Part shown: positions 7,530 through 13,579 of the stretch, piece after piece
Layout: every line of letters begins with the position of its first letter
How positions within the stretch are numbered: the first letter of the stretch is position 1
DNA from: Firmicutes bacterium UBA5388
GTDB taxonomy: Bacteria; Bacillota; UBA4882; UBA10575
Length of the DNA stretch: 13,579 bases
Reading direction: 5' to 3'
Assembly (NCBI GenBank): GCA_002409975.1
Contig: DHOO01000077.1
Location: 8,412-21,990 of the forward strand
Position numbers and translations under genes: made by a program
Notes under the pieces: model-generated
What the model saw: the letters and a program-made list of their open reading frames with translations, nothing else
Told to the model about the DNA's origin: nothing
Databases searched by the model: none

Positions 7530-8372
7530 CTAGCCCTTTACTGCTCCCGCTGTCATACCGCGAATAAATTGTTTTGACGCAACCATGAAAATGATGATCA
7601 CAGGAACAATCGCAATAGTTAGTGACGAGAAAAGCATATCCCATTGATTCGTAAACTCCCCAAAGAACTGCATGACTCCTAGGGGTATCGTATATTTCGA
7701 CTTCGTACGTAAAAAGATTAAAGGAAAGAAAAAGTCATTCCAAGTACCGATAAAGTTATATATTCCTACAGTGGCTAAAGCCGGTCCGATGAGCGGCAAC
7801 ATAATCCGATAATAAATAGAAAATAGTCCGCATCCATCAATGATGGCAGCTTCCTCAATTTCCTTCGGAATGGATTTAAAGAAATTTACTAGCAAAAAAA
7901 TGGAAAAGGGAATCCCCGATGCAACGTAAACCATCAAGAGTGCTGTCCTCGTATCCAGGAGGTTGATGTCACGTATCATGGTAAATAACGGCACTACTGC
8001 TAAGCGGACGGGTAACATTAAACCACTAATGAATAACATGTATAAAGCACGATTACCTCGGAACTCAAAACGAGCCAAGACATAGGCGGCCATTGATGAA
8101 ACAAATAGAAGCACAAGGATTGTCATGACGGAGACAAAAGCGCTATTTTGGAAATAGACGGAGAAATTTGCTAGTTTCCAAGCTTTAGAGTAGTTATCCA
8201 GCCGAAGTGATGCCGGCCAACCATAGGGATTCGTAAAGATTTCCCGGGTGCCTTTCACCGAAGATAATAACATAATTCCGATTGGATAAAGAACAATAAT
8301 GGAGTAAGCCAGTAGTATAAAATGAAGCATGATCTGGGTCAGTTTTCCTGGTCGCCACCTTGGTAGCTCCAA
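7530..8372 (-). CDS. Sugar ABC transporter permease, MalG type
   Basis: About 280 residues and about six membrane helices, typical of the inner permease of carbohydrate ABC importers (CUT1, MalG/UgpE-like). The EAA loop that contacts the ATPase is EEAAIIDGCGLFSIYYRIMLP (173-193). The reading frame is open back to 8471, which would overlap the upstream permease by 77 bp. The TTG at 8372 is chosen because GGAGGTG lies six bases upstream, it leaves 22 bp to the previous stop, and the protein then starts as the family does (MELPRWRPGK, then the first helix). No ATPase gene is nearby, so a shared MsmX-like ATPase elsewhere is likely. Confidence 0.9.
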   Translation of the reverse strand: MELPRWRPGKLTQIMLHFILLAYSIIVLYPIGIMLLSSVKGTREIFTNPYGWPASLRLDNYSKAWKLANFSVYFQNSAFVSVMTILVLLFVSSMAAYVLARFEFRGNRALYMLFISGLMLPVRLAVVPLFTMIRDINLLDTRTALLMVYVASGIPFSIFLLVNFFKSIPKEIEEAAIIDGCGLFSIYYRIMLPLIGPALATVGIYNFIGTWNDFFFPLIFLRTKSKYTIPLGVMQFFGEFTNQWDMLFSSLTIAIVPVIIIFMVASKQFIRGMTAGAVKG

Positions 8373-8394
8373 TGCAACCACCTCCGGTTTTAAT

Positions 8395-9330
8395 TTATAG
8401 TTCGAACTTCTTAGAAATCCGATTGAGGAGATAAGAAACTGGAAACAGTACGGAAAAGATGACAACCGCAATGGCCGCCCCTAACCCCATCCCCGTCGCA
8501 GAACTCCCCATTCCGCCAAATGTAATACGATAAAAAAGGGTTCCTAACACGTCTGTAGCATAATTAGGGCCTGCAGAGGCTCCCTGTAGCGCAAAGATAA
8601 GATCAAACATATTAAAGGTCCAGATAAAACTTAGGGTCATTAGGGTAAAAGTCGTAGGTAAGATCAATGGTATATAAATGTGATGAATAATCTGAAAGCC
8701 CTTAGCCCCATCAATTTTTGCCGCTTCCACATATTCTTCGGGTATGGCCAATAGGGCTGCTAAGTATACCAAAATAGGGAATCCTAACCCACGCCACGCA
8801 CTAACTGCCAGAATGGTAGGCAAAGCAAGCTTGGGATCACCAAGCCATGGTCTTGACAAGAAATCCAACCCCACCATTTCGAAAAAGCGGTTTACCATCC
8901 CCCACTGCGGATTGAGAAGAAGATTCCATAAAAACCCGACAATAACAGTGGACAAGGTGTTGGGGAGAAAAAAGATGGTTTTATAGAGATTACTGCCCTT
9001 TGTTACAGCGTAAAGAGCGAGCGCCAATCCTAGTCCGAAGATAGTTTGCAACGAAAAATTGATAACGAAAGCAAAAAGGTTATGTTTGAGCGCCCTTACG
9101 AAAAACTCTTGTAGGGCTCCAAAGAAAATAGTGTGGTAGTTTCCCAATCCAATGTACGTCATGGGTCCAACACCACTCCATTCAAAAAAGCTATAGCGAA
9201 TACTGTTGAGGAATGGATAGATTATAAAAACAGTATAAAGAAGAAGCGCCGGCAAAACCAGCAATAAATAATTATGTTTCCTTATGAATAAAAGAAACGA
9301 AGACTGGCGAGTTGGGATTTCACTATTCAT
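8395..9330 (-). CDS. Sugar ABC transporter permease, MalF type
   Basis: 311 residues and six predicted membrane helices, the first at about 21-40. The EAA loop VEAAKIDGAKGFQIIHHIYIP (201-221) identifies a binding-protein-dependent permease of the carbohydrate uptake class 1 family, partner of the MalG-type subunit encoded just downstream. The ATG has a modest site (GGAG, nine bases upstream). A long hairpin lies 17 nt before the start and may limit translation or mark an RNA processing point between the binding-protein and permease genes. The sugar cannot be read from the sequence. Confidence 0.9.
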   Translation of the reverse strand: MNSEIPTRQSSFLLFIRKHNYLLLVLPALLLYTVFIIYPFLNSIRYSFFEWSGVGPMTYIGLGNYHTIFFGALQEFFVRALKHNLFAFVINFSLQTIFGLGLALALYAVTKGSNLYKTIFFLPNTLSTVIVGFLWNLLLNPQWGMVNRFFEMVGLDFLSRPWLGDPKLALPTILAVSAWRGLGFPILVYLAALLAIPEEYVEAAKIDGAKGFQIIHHIYIPLILPTTFTLMTLSFIWTFNMFDLIFALQGASAGPNYATDVLGTLFYRITFGGMGSSATGMGLGAAIAVVIFSVLFPVSYLLNRISKKFEL

Positions 9331-9346
9331 ACGATCACGCTCCGCT

Positions 9347-9394
9347 TAAATTGGTAGGCTATACGCATAAAACTGTGTATAGCCTACCAATTTA
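9347..9394 (-). promoter_or_regulatory. Intercistronic hairpin between binding-protein and permease genes
   Basis: Perfect 18-bp inverted repeat (9347-9364 with 9377-9394; core TTGGTAGGCTATAC) with a 12-nt loop that can pair further. No T-tract follows on the minus strand, so it is not a classical terminator. Position and form suit a hairpin that protects the binding-protein mRNA from 3' decay, giving more binding protein than permease, as described for malE-malF. That role is inference. Confidence 0.75.
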
Positions 9395-9422
9395 TGTGCT
9401 CTATTGATCCACATTAACTAAC

Positions 9423-10670
9423 TTACTTTTGAAACGGTTTGTACCAAGAGGCGATACCTGTCTGTAACTCCTCTGCCAATTGCTTCGGGGTTTTTTCACC
9501 GCTGAGAATAGCTTGCATACCGGCGCCAAGTAAGGTATGGATATCGGGCACGCCAAACGTTAAGACCGAGCGAACACCATAGATGTCAGGTAATGCGTGG
9601 TGCTCAACGAATTTCAAGCCTTGCTGTAATTCGGTTAATTCGGCTGGCGCCTGAATACCGGCAATCGGGCTTATCTCTTGGTTGAACTCTACAAACATTT
9701 GACCAAACTTTGCAGATGTAGTAAACTCCAACACCTTCAAAGCCGCCTCACGATTTTTAGAGGCGCTATTTAATCCATACGCTCCGTCCATATAAGCATA
9801 TGCATAAGGACGATCTGTCTTCTTTACCGGCGGAACTAAGAACATACCCCATTCTTTCTCCGGAGCAATCTGGTCAAAAGATTTTACGTCCCACATGCCG
9901 CCGAATGTCATAGCCGCTTTTTCCATTGGGAAAGCCATTTGCATGTCAGAGTATGACGCGGCTTCAAAATTCTTTTGCATAAATGGCTTTAATTCAAGAA
10001 CTTTGTAGAGTGAATCAATGAATTTGGGATCTGTAAAGGCATTTTTCCCTTTAACTAAACCCGTAATCCATTCGGCGCCTAGAATACTTGCTCCAATAGT
10101 AGTCTGAACAAGAGATAAGCCCCACCCTTCTCTCCCTTGGAAATAGAACGGGGTGACTCCATTTGCTTGCAGCACCCGGCAGTTTTCGATTAACTGATCC
10201 CACGTAGCAGGCTCTTTGAGACCATACTTAGCATAGATTTCTTTATTATAGTAAATTTGATAGGTCTGTAACGCAAAAGGAACACCGTATACTCCGGCAT
10301 TCATGCTCGCTTGCGTCAAGGCGCCTTCCGGAAATAGGCTGAAGTCTAGAATTTTGTCTAAGCGCTCAACCATCCCAGGTTCGGCAAATTTGGCAACACC
10401 GGGTCCACCGCGTAAAGTAATAATGTCTGGACCTTCCCCTGATTGCATCCCCACCATGAGAATGGAGTCATACTCCGTGGGAATAAAAGTTCGATAATCA
10501 ATTCTGATCTCCGGATGTTCTTTCCGGATTTCTTTTTCCACGGCAGCCCAGAACTCTGTTTCACCCCGCCAATTCCAGAGTGAGACGGTCTGGGTCCGAG
10601 CCAGAGCAGAGTTAGCTACTAACAAGACAAGACATAAGACAACCATAAACGTTAATTGTTTCCTATTCAA
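9423..10670 (-). CDS. Extracellular sugar-binding protein of an ABC importer, no lipobox
   Basis: 415 residues, the usual length for a family-1 (CUT1) solute-binding protein. It has a signal peptide at 1-24 (cleavage after ALA), an N-terminal lobe beginning TVSLWNWRGETEFW, and features typical of the family such as GPDIITLRG, VYGVPFALQTYQIYYNKEIY and MAFPMEKAAMTFGGMWD. It captures a sugar and delivers it to the two permeases. No cysteine occurs at or near the cleavage site, so it is not a lipoprotein, unlike most Gram-positive binding proteins; it would be free in a periplasm or held otherwise. The start is TTG at 10670 with GGGAGGG eight bases upstream. First gene of the transporter operon. 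Confidence 0.9.
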   Translation of the reverse strand: MNRKQLTFMVVLCLVLLVANSALARTQTVSLWNWRGETEFWAAVEKEIRKEHPEIRIDYRTFIPTEYDSILMVGMQSGEGPDIITLRGGPGVAKFAEPGMVERLDKILDFSLFPEGALTQASMNAGVYGVPFALQTYQIYYNKEIYAKYGLKEPATWDQLIENCRVLQANGVTPFYFQGREGWGLSLVQTTIGASILGAEWITGLVKGKNAFTDPKFIDSLYKVLELKPFMQKNFEAASYSDMQMAFPMEKAAMTFGGMWDVKSFDQIAPEKEWGMFLVPPVKKTDRPYAYAYMDGAYGLNSASKNREAALKVLEFTTSAKFGQMFVEFNQEISPIAGIQAPAELTELQQGLKFVEHHALPDIYGVRSVLTFGVPDIHTLLGAGMQAILSGEKTPKQLAEELQTGIASWYKPFQK

Positions 10671-10784
10671 TTGTTTCGCCCTCCCTATTTTAATATTTAT
10701 ATATTATTTACCTTCCGGGAATTTTCCCTCCCTCCACATAACACTTAATAAGTTCAATTAATGTATCTGGTTCCTCTCTAATAC

Positions 10785-10815
10785 TGGGCTTTTTGCGTTG
10801 CCTTTTAAATTAATA
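10785..10815 (-). promoter_or_regulatory. Shared motif, one-sided copy D
   Basis: Read on the minus strand: TTTAAAAGG, then CAACGCAAAAAGCCCA. The second block is identical to copy A over 16 bases, and the A/T-rich stretch before it is also alike. The ATATATTGT block is missing at the expected distance. It lies 115 nt ahead of the sugar-binding-protein start. Confidence 0.5.
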
Positions 10816-10984
10816 CTAGTTTTATAAGGACAGTCCCCCTCTGATTTATTTACCTCCCCCTTTCCCTGGAAATACCTTCGGTAACGCATTACTATTGAAG
10901 TTATTAAGACGGTGGTTTCTTTTTTTAATAATTCATAATTCAACCACTTTAAATCTAAAGATAGAAAATTATAGAAACCTCACC

Positions 10985-11002
10985 CTCTCTGTAGCCAGAG
11001 AG
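10985..11002 (-). other. Small perfect hairpin in the transporter leader
   Basis: CTCTCTG and CAGAGAG form a perfect 7-bp stem with a 4-nt loop, about 45 nt downstream of the predicted start of the transporter transcript. The 3' side (GGGTGAGGTTTCTATAATTTTC) is only moderately T-rich, so attenuation is possible but weakly supported. Confidence 0.35.
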
Positions 11003-11051
11003 TTCCAGTTATCACAAAGCAATCATTTTCGAAACCAATAAGAACAGGAAA

Positions 11052-11080
11052 ATTTTAAATATGTTTCGAATATGTTTCAA
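11052..11080 (-). promoter_or_regulatory. Predicted sigma-A promoter of the sugar transporter operon with a direct repeat
   Basis: Minus strand: TTGAAA (plus 11075-11080), 17-nt spacer, TAAAAT (plus 11052-11057), each 5 of 6 to consensus. GAAACATATT occurs twice head to tail with an 11-bp period, covering the -35 and the spacer. That is the layout of a repressor site on one face of the helix. The predicted transcript has a leader of about 375 nt. Confidence 0.55.
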
Positions 11081-11091
11081 TATAGTATAAT
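11064..11091 (+). promoter_or_regulatory. Possible opposed promoter
   Basis: Perfect -10 TATAAT at 11086-11091, with only a weak -35 (TTTCGA at 11064-11069, 16-nt spacer). It overlaps the minus-strand promoter and its direct repeat. It could start a transcript toward the metallo-beta-lactamase gene about 390 nt away; an activator would be needed. Confidence 0.3.
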
Positions 11092-11194
11092 TCTTCGTTA
11101 CTGTTAAAAATCCTTCCCATTATAAAAATTATAAGAAATTTTTCCTACCCAATGTCCAACCTATAAGATTTTCCAATTACTTTTTATCCTTAAA

Positions 11195-11210
11195 GGAATT
11201 ACATAATTGA
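11195..11210 (+). repeat. Direct-repeat copy outside the inverted-repeat element
   Basis: GGAATTACATAATTGA, 15 of 16 bases identical to 11321-11336 and spaced 126 bp from it. It is immediately followed by a partial motif, read AAAAGGCAACG on the minus strand (plus 11211-11221). Confidence 0.5.
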
Positions 11211-11320
11211 CGTTGCCTTTTGTCATTTACTACTGTATTCTAGTAATAAACAACTTAATAATTTTAAATAAATAACATTGCGCCTAAATGCTAAAAAGAT
11301 CATAGAAGCATATAGATTAA

Positions 11321-11427
11321 GGAATTGCATAATTGATTGATTTAAGATTTAACCACAAAATATTAAGAGCCAAAATCAAATACTATGGATCGTGGTTAAA
11401 TGACGCCGAAGATAATTAAGCAATTCC
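11321..11427. repeat. Inverted-repeat element, 107 bp
   Basis: Arms of 36 nt at 11321-11356 and 11392-11427. The outer ends (GGAATTGC-n-TAATT) and inner ends (ATTTAACCAC) match, with an unmatched middle; 24 of 36 positions pair. It lies 50 bp before the metallo-beta-lactamase start. It could be a miniature mobile element without a clear target duplication, or paired operator sites; nothing here is coding. Confidence 0.5.
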
Positions 11428-11477
11428 CTCTGATTAAAGCAAGTTGCAATTGATGTAGAGGAGTTTTTGCACAAAAG

Positions 11478-12494
11478 ATGAAACATACTAAGAAACTGTT
11501 GTTGCTGATTTCTGTTTTTCTTTCCGCTTTTTCTCTGGCCTTCGCCTACTCAACCGATCTTACCATTCATTTTATTGATGTTGGTCAAGGTGATTCTATC
11601 CTAATTCAGACACCCGCTCAGCACCTACTAATCGACGGCGGAGAACGTTCCGCCGGGCCGACCGTTGTTAACTACCTTCGAGGCCAGGGCGTAAAAGCAT
11701 TGGATCTTGTGATCTCAACTCACCCCCACTCGGATCACATCGGCGGTCTAATCGACGTTCTTAAAGCCTTCCCGGTCAAAGAAGTAATCGACCCGGCAAT
11801 AATACATACCACCAAGACCTTTGAAGAATACCTCACCCTGATTGAGCAAAAAAACATCATTTTTACTGAAGGCCGTGCCGGCCTGAGCCGAGAGTTGGGC
11901 GATGGAATCTTCATGGCCTTACTCCACCCTTATAAGCCCTCCGACGCTCATTTAAATGATGCTTCAGTGGTAACCAGATTGGAATATAACCAGGTAAGTT
12001 TATTGTTTACCGGTGACGCAGAGATAATCTCTGAAAGAGAAATGATCTCCCGTGGCGCTGACCTCCGGAGCACAATTCTAAAAGTCGGCCACCATGGAAG
12101 CTCTTCGTCTACTTCTCCCGCATTTCTGGACGCAGTAAACCCGGTCGCGGCCGTTATTATGGTTGGGGCAGAAAACAAATACAACCACCCACATACAGAG
12201 ATAATAAATCGGTTACAAAAAACCGGAGTAGATGTTTACCGGACAGATCTTAATGGTACAATTATTGTACAGACAGATGGGGTAACTTATAAAATTAAAA
12301 CAAAACGCAACCATCATGCCGAAACAAGACCGGGACAGTTGGTAGGAAGTGTAAAATCTGATAAATACCATTACCCAAGCTGCCGGAATGCAGAGACAAT
12401 TCGACCGGAAAACCTAATTTGGTTTTCTTCAGTCGCAGAAGCCAAAAACGCCGGGTATAAACCTTGCGGCGCATGCCAACCACCAAGTCAGTGA
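11478..12494 (+). CDS. Secreted ComEC-like metallo-beta-lactamase protein with Ada-type zinc tail
   Basis: 338 residues. Signal peptide at 1-23 (cleavage after AFA). The metallo-beta-lactamase domain resembles the C-terminal part of ComEC/Rec2: IHFIDVGQGDSILIQ (30-44), DGGE (53-56), metal motif THPHSDHIGG (81-90), TGDAE (178-182) and KVGHHGSSSS (202-211). The last 50 residues form an Ada-like zinc site, YHYPSC at 297-302 and PCGAC at 329-333, likely H298/C302/C330/C333. There are no ComEC membrane segments, so it is a stand-alone exported hydrolase, perhaps a nuclease or phosphodiesterase acting on extracellular nucleic acid. AGAGGAG lies about 15 bases before the ATG, farther than usual, but an in-frame stop at 11451 with no other start codon after it fixes the start. 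The next gene follows in 9 bp. Confidence 0.85.
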   Translation: MKHTKKLLLLISVFLSAFSLAFAYSTDLTIHFIDVGQGDSILIQTPAQHLLIDGGERSAGPTVVNYLRGQGVKALDLVISTHPHSDHIGGLIDVLKAFPVKEVIDPAIIHTTKTFEEYLTLIEQKNIIFTEGRAGLSRELGDGIFMALLHPYKPSDAHLNDASVVTRLEYNQVSLLFTGDAEIISEREMISRGADLRSTILKVGHHGSSSSTSPAFLDAVNPVAAVIMVGAENKYNHPHTEIINRLQKTGVDVYRTDLNGTIIVQTDGVTYKIKTKRNHHAETRPGQLVGSVKSDKYHYPSCRNAETIRPENLIWFSSVAEAKNAGYKPCGACQPPSQ

Positions 12495-12503
12495 GGTGTT
12501 GTG

Positions 12504-12734
12504 ATGAAAGCTGTTATTGATCGCTTTGAGGGAGAATATGCTATTCTGTTATGCGGAGACGAGGAAATTAAAGTTGAGGCGCCACGCCAGTTACTTCCGG
12601 CGGGAAGTACCGAAGGAAGCTGGCTCAAAGTTAGTTTTGAACTGGATCCGGCAGAAACAATAGCGCGTGAAAAAAAGATTAACTTGTTGTTGGAAAAGCT
12701 TAAAAATAAAAACAGAAAATCCAATGACAACTAG
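12504..12734 (+). CDS. DUF3006 family small protein
   Basis: 76 residues. MKAVIDRFEGEYAILLCGDEEIKVEAPRQLLP followed by a short beta-rich stretch and a basic, coiled C-terminus is the DUF3006 pattern. The function is unknown; the family often lies directly after secreted ComEC-like metallo-beta-lactamase genes, as here. GAGGTG overlaps the upstream stop, five bases before the ATG, so translation is probably coupled. A GTG immediately before the ATG is in frame but too close to the site. There is no signal peptide, so it should stay in the cytoplasm while its partner is exported. Confidence 0.8.
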   Translation: MKAVIDRFEGEYAILLCGDEEIKVEAPRQLLPAGSTEGSWLKVSFELDPAETIAREKKINLLLEKLKNKNRKSNDN

Positions 12735-12821
12735 CTTATTTCCGTAGAAACCTACTGGGTTCTCCATAGCCGGTAACAATTAAAAAGAGCCCGCTTTAGT
12801 GGCCGCGATAAAAAAACACCG

Positions 12822-12989
12822 TCACCAACCTGCTTTGACGGTTATTGAAGGAAGCTGTGTTTCAACATGGTTAATGTGGTTGCACATGGCGCCGGTCGAG
12901 GACATGATGGTTTTGTCGGAAATCGGGGAGCAGTGGTCGCCGCAGACAGCGCCGGTTGCGAATGACATCCCAATGCTTTTTACGTTGTT
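12822..12989 (-). pseudogene. Remnant of an NhaC-type Na+/H+ antiporter gene
   Basis: On the minus strand, bases 12968 to 12822 read MSFATGAVCGDHCSPISD, then KTIMSSTGAMCNHINHVETQLP and a stop shortly after. GDHCSPISDTT and the CNHxNHVxTQLP block are characteristic of NhaC family antiporters (normally about 450 residues or more). Only about 50 residues survive: a stop (TAG at 12990-12992) precedes the fragment, and the frame ends a few codons after QLP, where the family would continue into another helix. No functional start or ribosome binding site is seen. It is a decayed gene piece, left by deletion or insertion next to the toxin-antitoxin genes. Confidence 0.75.
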
Positions 12990-13106
12990 CTATATGAGCT
13001 AAATGGGCAGATTCATTTTGAACAGTACTTGCAATGGCAAAAGACGTAACGTGTTACCAATACCATTAAGAACTAACGTTAATACCAAATCAATGCATAC
13101 CTATTG

Positions 13107-13424
13107 TTAATGCACCAGCCACCCATAATCCTGCCTACAATCCACTATATAATCAACATACACCGTTTGATCCTTAATCTGATACAGAATGAGATACCAC
13201 TTTTCAATAAACATCTTGTGATATTTATTTGGCGGGATAAATTCAGCTTCCAAAAAAGGAAAACGCTCCGGCATGGTGGAAAAGGAGCGAATTGCATCCA
13301 TCAATTCATTCTTTGTTTTTCGGGCGGCAGTAGGGCTTTTCTGCGCCAGAAAACGAACATGGCCCGCCAGCATCCGACGAGCACGGTCGGAGACAATCAC
13401 TTTATATTGAGGTTTCTTTTCCAT
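13107..13424 (-). CDS. RelE/ParE family toxin
   Basis: 105 residues, the usual size for this superfamily. YKVIVSDRARRMLAGHVRFLAQKSPTAARK is the N-terminal strand and helical pair. The C-terminal sheet includes FPFLEAEFIPPNKYHKMFIEKWYLILYQI and ends VYVDYIVDCRQDYGWLV. Members cleave mRNA at the ribosome (RelE) or poison gyrase (ParE); which applies cannot be told. The ATG at 13424 is chosen because GAGGTG lies four bases upstream; the frame is open to an ATG at 13439 that lacks a site. It overlaps the end of the antitoxin gene by 23 bp, the classic coupled layout. Confidence 0.82.
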   Translation of the reverse strand: MEKKPQYKVIVSDRARRMLAGHVRFLAQKSPTAARKTKNELMDAIRSFSTMPERFPFLEAEFIPPNKYHKMFIEKWYLILYQIKDQTVYVDYIVDCRQDYGWLVH

Positions 13425-13575
13425 GTTCCACCTCATCAATTATACTGTCTAGATAACTGTCCAGTTCATCTGGTGTTACTCCGGCACGACCAGCTAGACG
13501 TTCTTCCTCAACAGCTAGTAGTTCTTCCCGCAATTTCAGCATTTTTTCACGACGGGTAAACGCCTCTATATCCAT
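13402..13575 (-). CDS. Small antitoxin partner of the RelE/ParE toxin
   Basis: 57 residues from the ATG at 13575: MDIEAFTRREKMLKLREELL, then AVEEERLAGRAGVTPDELDS and YLDSIIDEVEHGKETSI. The sequence is helical and acidic. The E-x-x-RLAG-x-x-G-hydrophobic-T-x-DEL segment resembles the short antitoxins (stability determinants) paired with RelE/ParE toxins. No DNA-binding domain is evident in this part. Only four bases lie upstream in the window, so the ribosome binding site cannot be checked and a longer N-terminus beyond the edge is possible. Confidence 0.7.
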   Translation of the reverse strand: MDIEAFTRREKMLKLREELLAVEEERLAGRAGVTPDELDSYLDSIIDEVEHGKETSI

Positions 13576-13579
13576 AACC

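Larger units (their letters stand above)
10671..11477. other. AT-rich divergent intergenic region without a convincing gene
   Basis: About 800 bp between the sugar transporter operon (-) and the metallo-beta-lactamase gene (+). Open frames here are short, without ribosome binding sites or recognisable products. It holds a one-sided copy of the shared motif (10785-10815), a small hairpin (10985-11002), opposed promoter-like signals with a direct repeat (11052-11091), a second partial motif (11211-11221) and a repeat/inverted-repeat element (11195-11427). Confidence 0.7.

Noticed and set aside
8373..8471. N-terminal extension of the MalG-type permease
   Set aside because: It would overlap the upstream gene by 77 bp, and a strong ribosome binding site precedes the TTG at 8372.
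10785..10810. Resemblance of AAAAGGCAACGCAAAAAGCC to the core of a c-di-GMP-I riboswitch
   Set aside because: The P1b and second helix of that riboswitch are absent, and GGC/GCC pairing is not kept in the other copies of the motif.
10828..10838. GGAC-x-GTCC palindrome with flanking C-run, like some REP or operator sequences
   Set aside because: It occurs once in the window with no transposase, and the stem is too short to support a repeat call.
10758..10943. 61-codon minus-strand open frame in the intergenic region
   Set aside because: It has no ribosome binding site, no recognisable product and an AT-rich composition unlike the genes, and it covers the shared motif.
12744..12764. Terminator after the DUF3006 gene (AGAAACC / GGGTTCT)
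   Set aside because: The stem has a mismatch and no T-tract follows.
12799..13002. 67-codon plus-strand open frame
   Set aside because: It is the antisense shadow of the NhaC remnant: the minus strand encodes the conserved antiporter residues.

Overview
The window looks like the chromosome of an anaerobic, probably spore-forming member of the Firmicutes (Bacillota, Clostridia-like). The grounds are AGGAGGTG-type ribosome binding sites, frequent GTG/TTG starts, a lactate dehydrogenase/EtfAB set with a ferredoxin-type EtfA as in acetogens, and a ferritin-like protein of a type common in clostridial spore formers. The sugar-binding protein has an ordinary signal peptide and no lipobox cysteine, which is unusual for a single-membrane Gram-positive and hints at a diderm or deep-branching lineage. 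This placement is inference; no rRNA or marker gene is present.

Left part (1-4020). A secreted protein with an internal duplication (+), a ferritin-like diiron protein (-), and a two-gene unit (+) of an asparagine-synthetase-like protein overlapping by 4 bp with a cysteine-rich YkgJ-type metal/Fe-S protein. The three transcription units carry the same two-part element in front of them: ATATATTGT, exactly 23 nt, then CAACGCAA followed by a variable A/T-rich stretch and AGC. This is the most striking regulatory signal in the window and suggests one regulon. A fourth, one-sided copy lies in the leader of the sugar transporter operon.

Middle part (4053-10670, all -). A sugar ABC transporter (binding protein, two permeases, no ATPase) is followed after 86 bp by etfB-etfA-lctD. 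The last three are tightly packed and translationally coupled and match the electron-confurcating lactate dehydrogenase, which oxidises lactate with NAD+ while consuming reduced ferredoxin. A strong intercistronic hairpin separates the binding-protein gene from the permeases. A good sigma-A promoter about 380 bp upstream, with a 10-bp direct repeat between its -35 and -10, probably drives the unit.

Right part (10671-13579). An 800-bp AT-rich intergenic region with divergent promoter signals, direct repeats and an inverted-repeat element; then a secreted ComEC-like metallo-beta-lactamase protein with an Ada-type zinc tail, paired with a DUF3006 gene (+); a degraded fragment of an NhaC-type Na+/H+ antiporter (-); and a RelE/ParE toxin with its small overlapping antitoxin (-), whose 5' end lies at the window edge. 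The antiporter remnant beside a toxin-antitoxin pair marks this end as a rearranged, accessory region.
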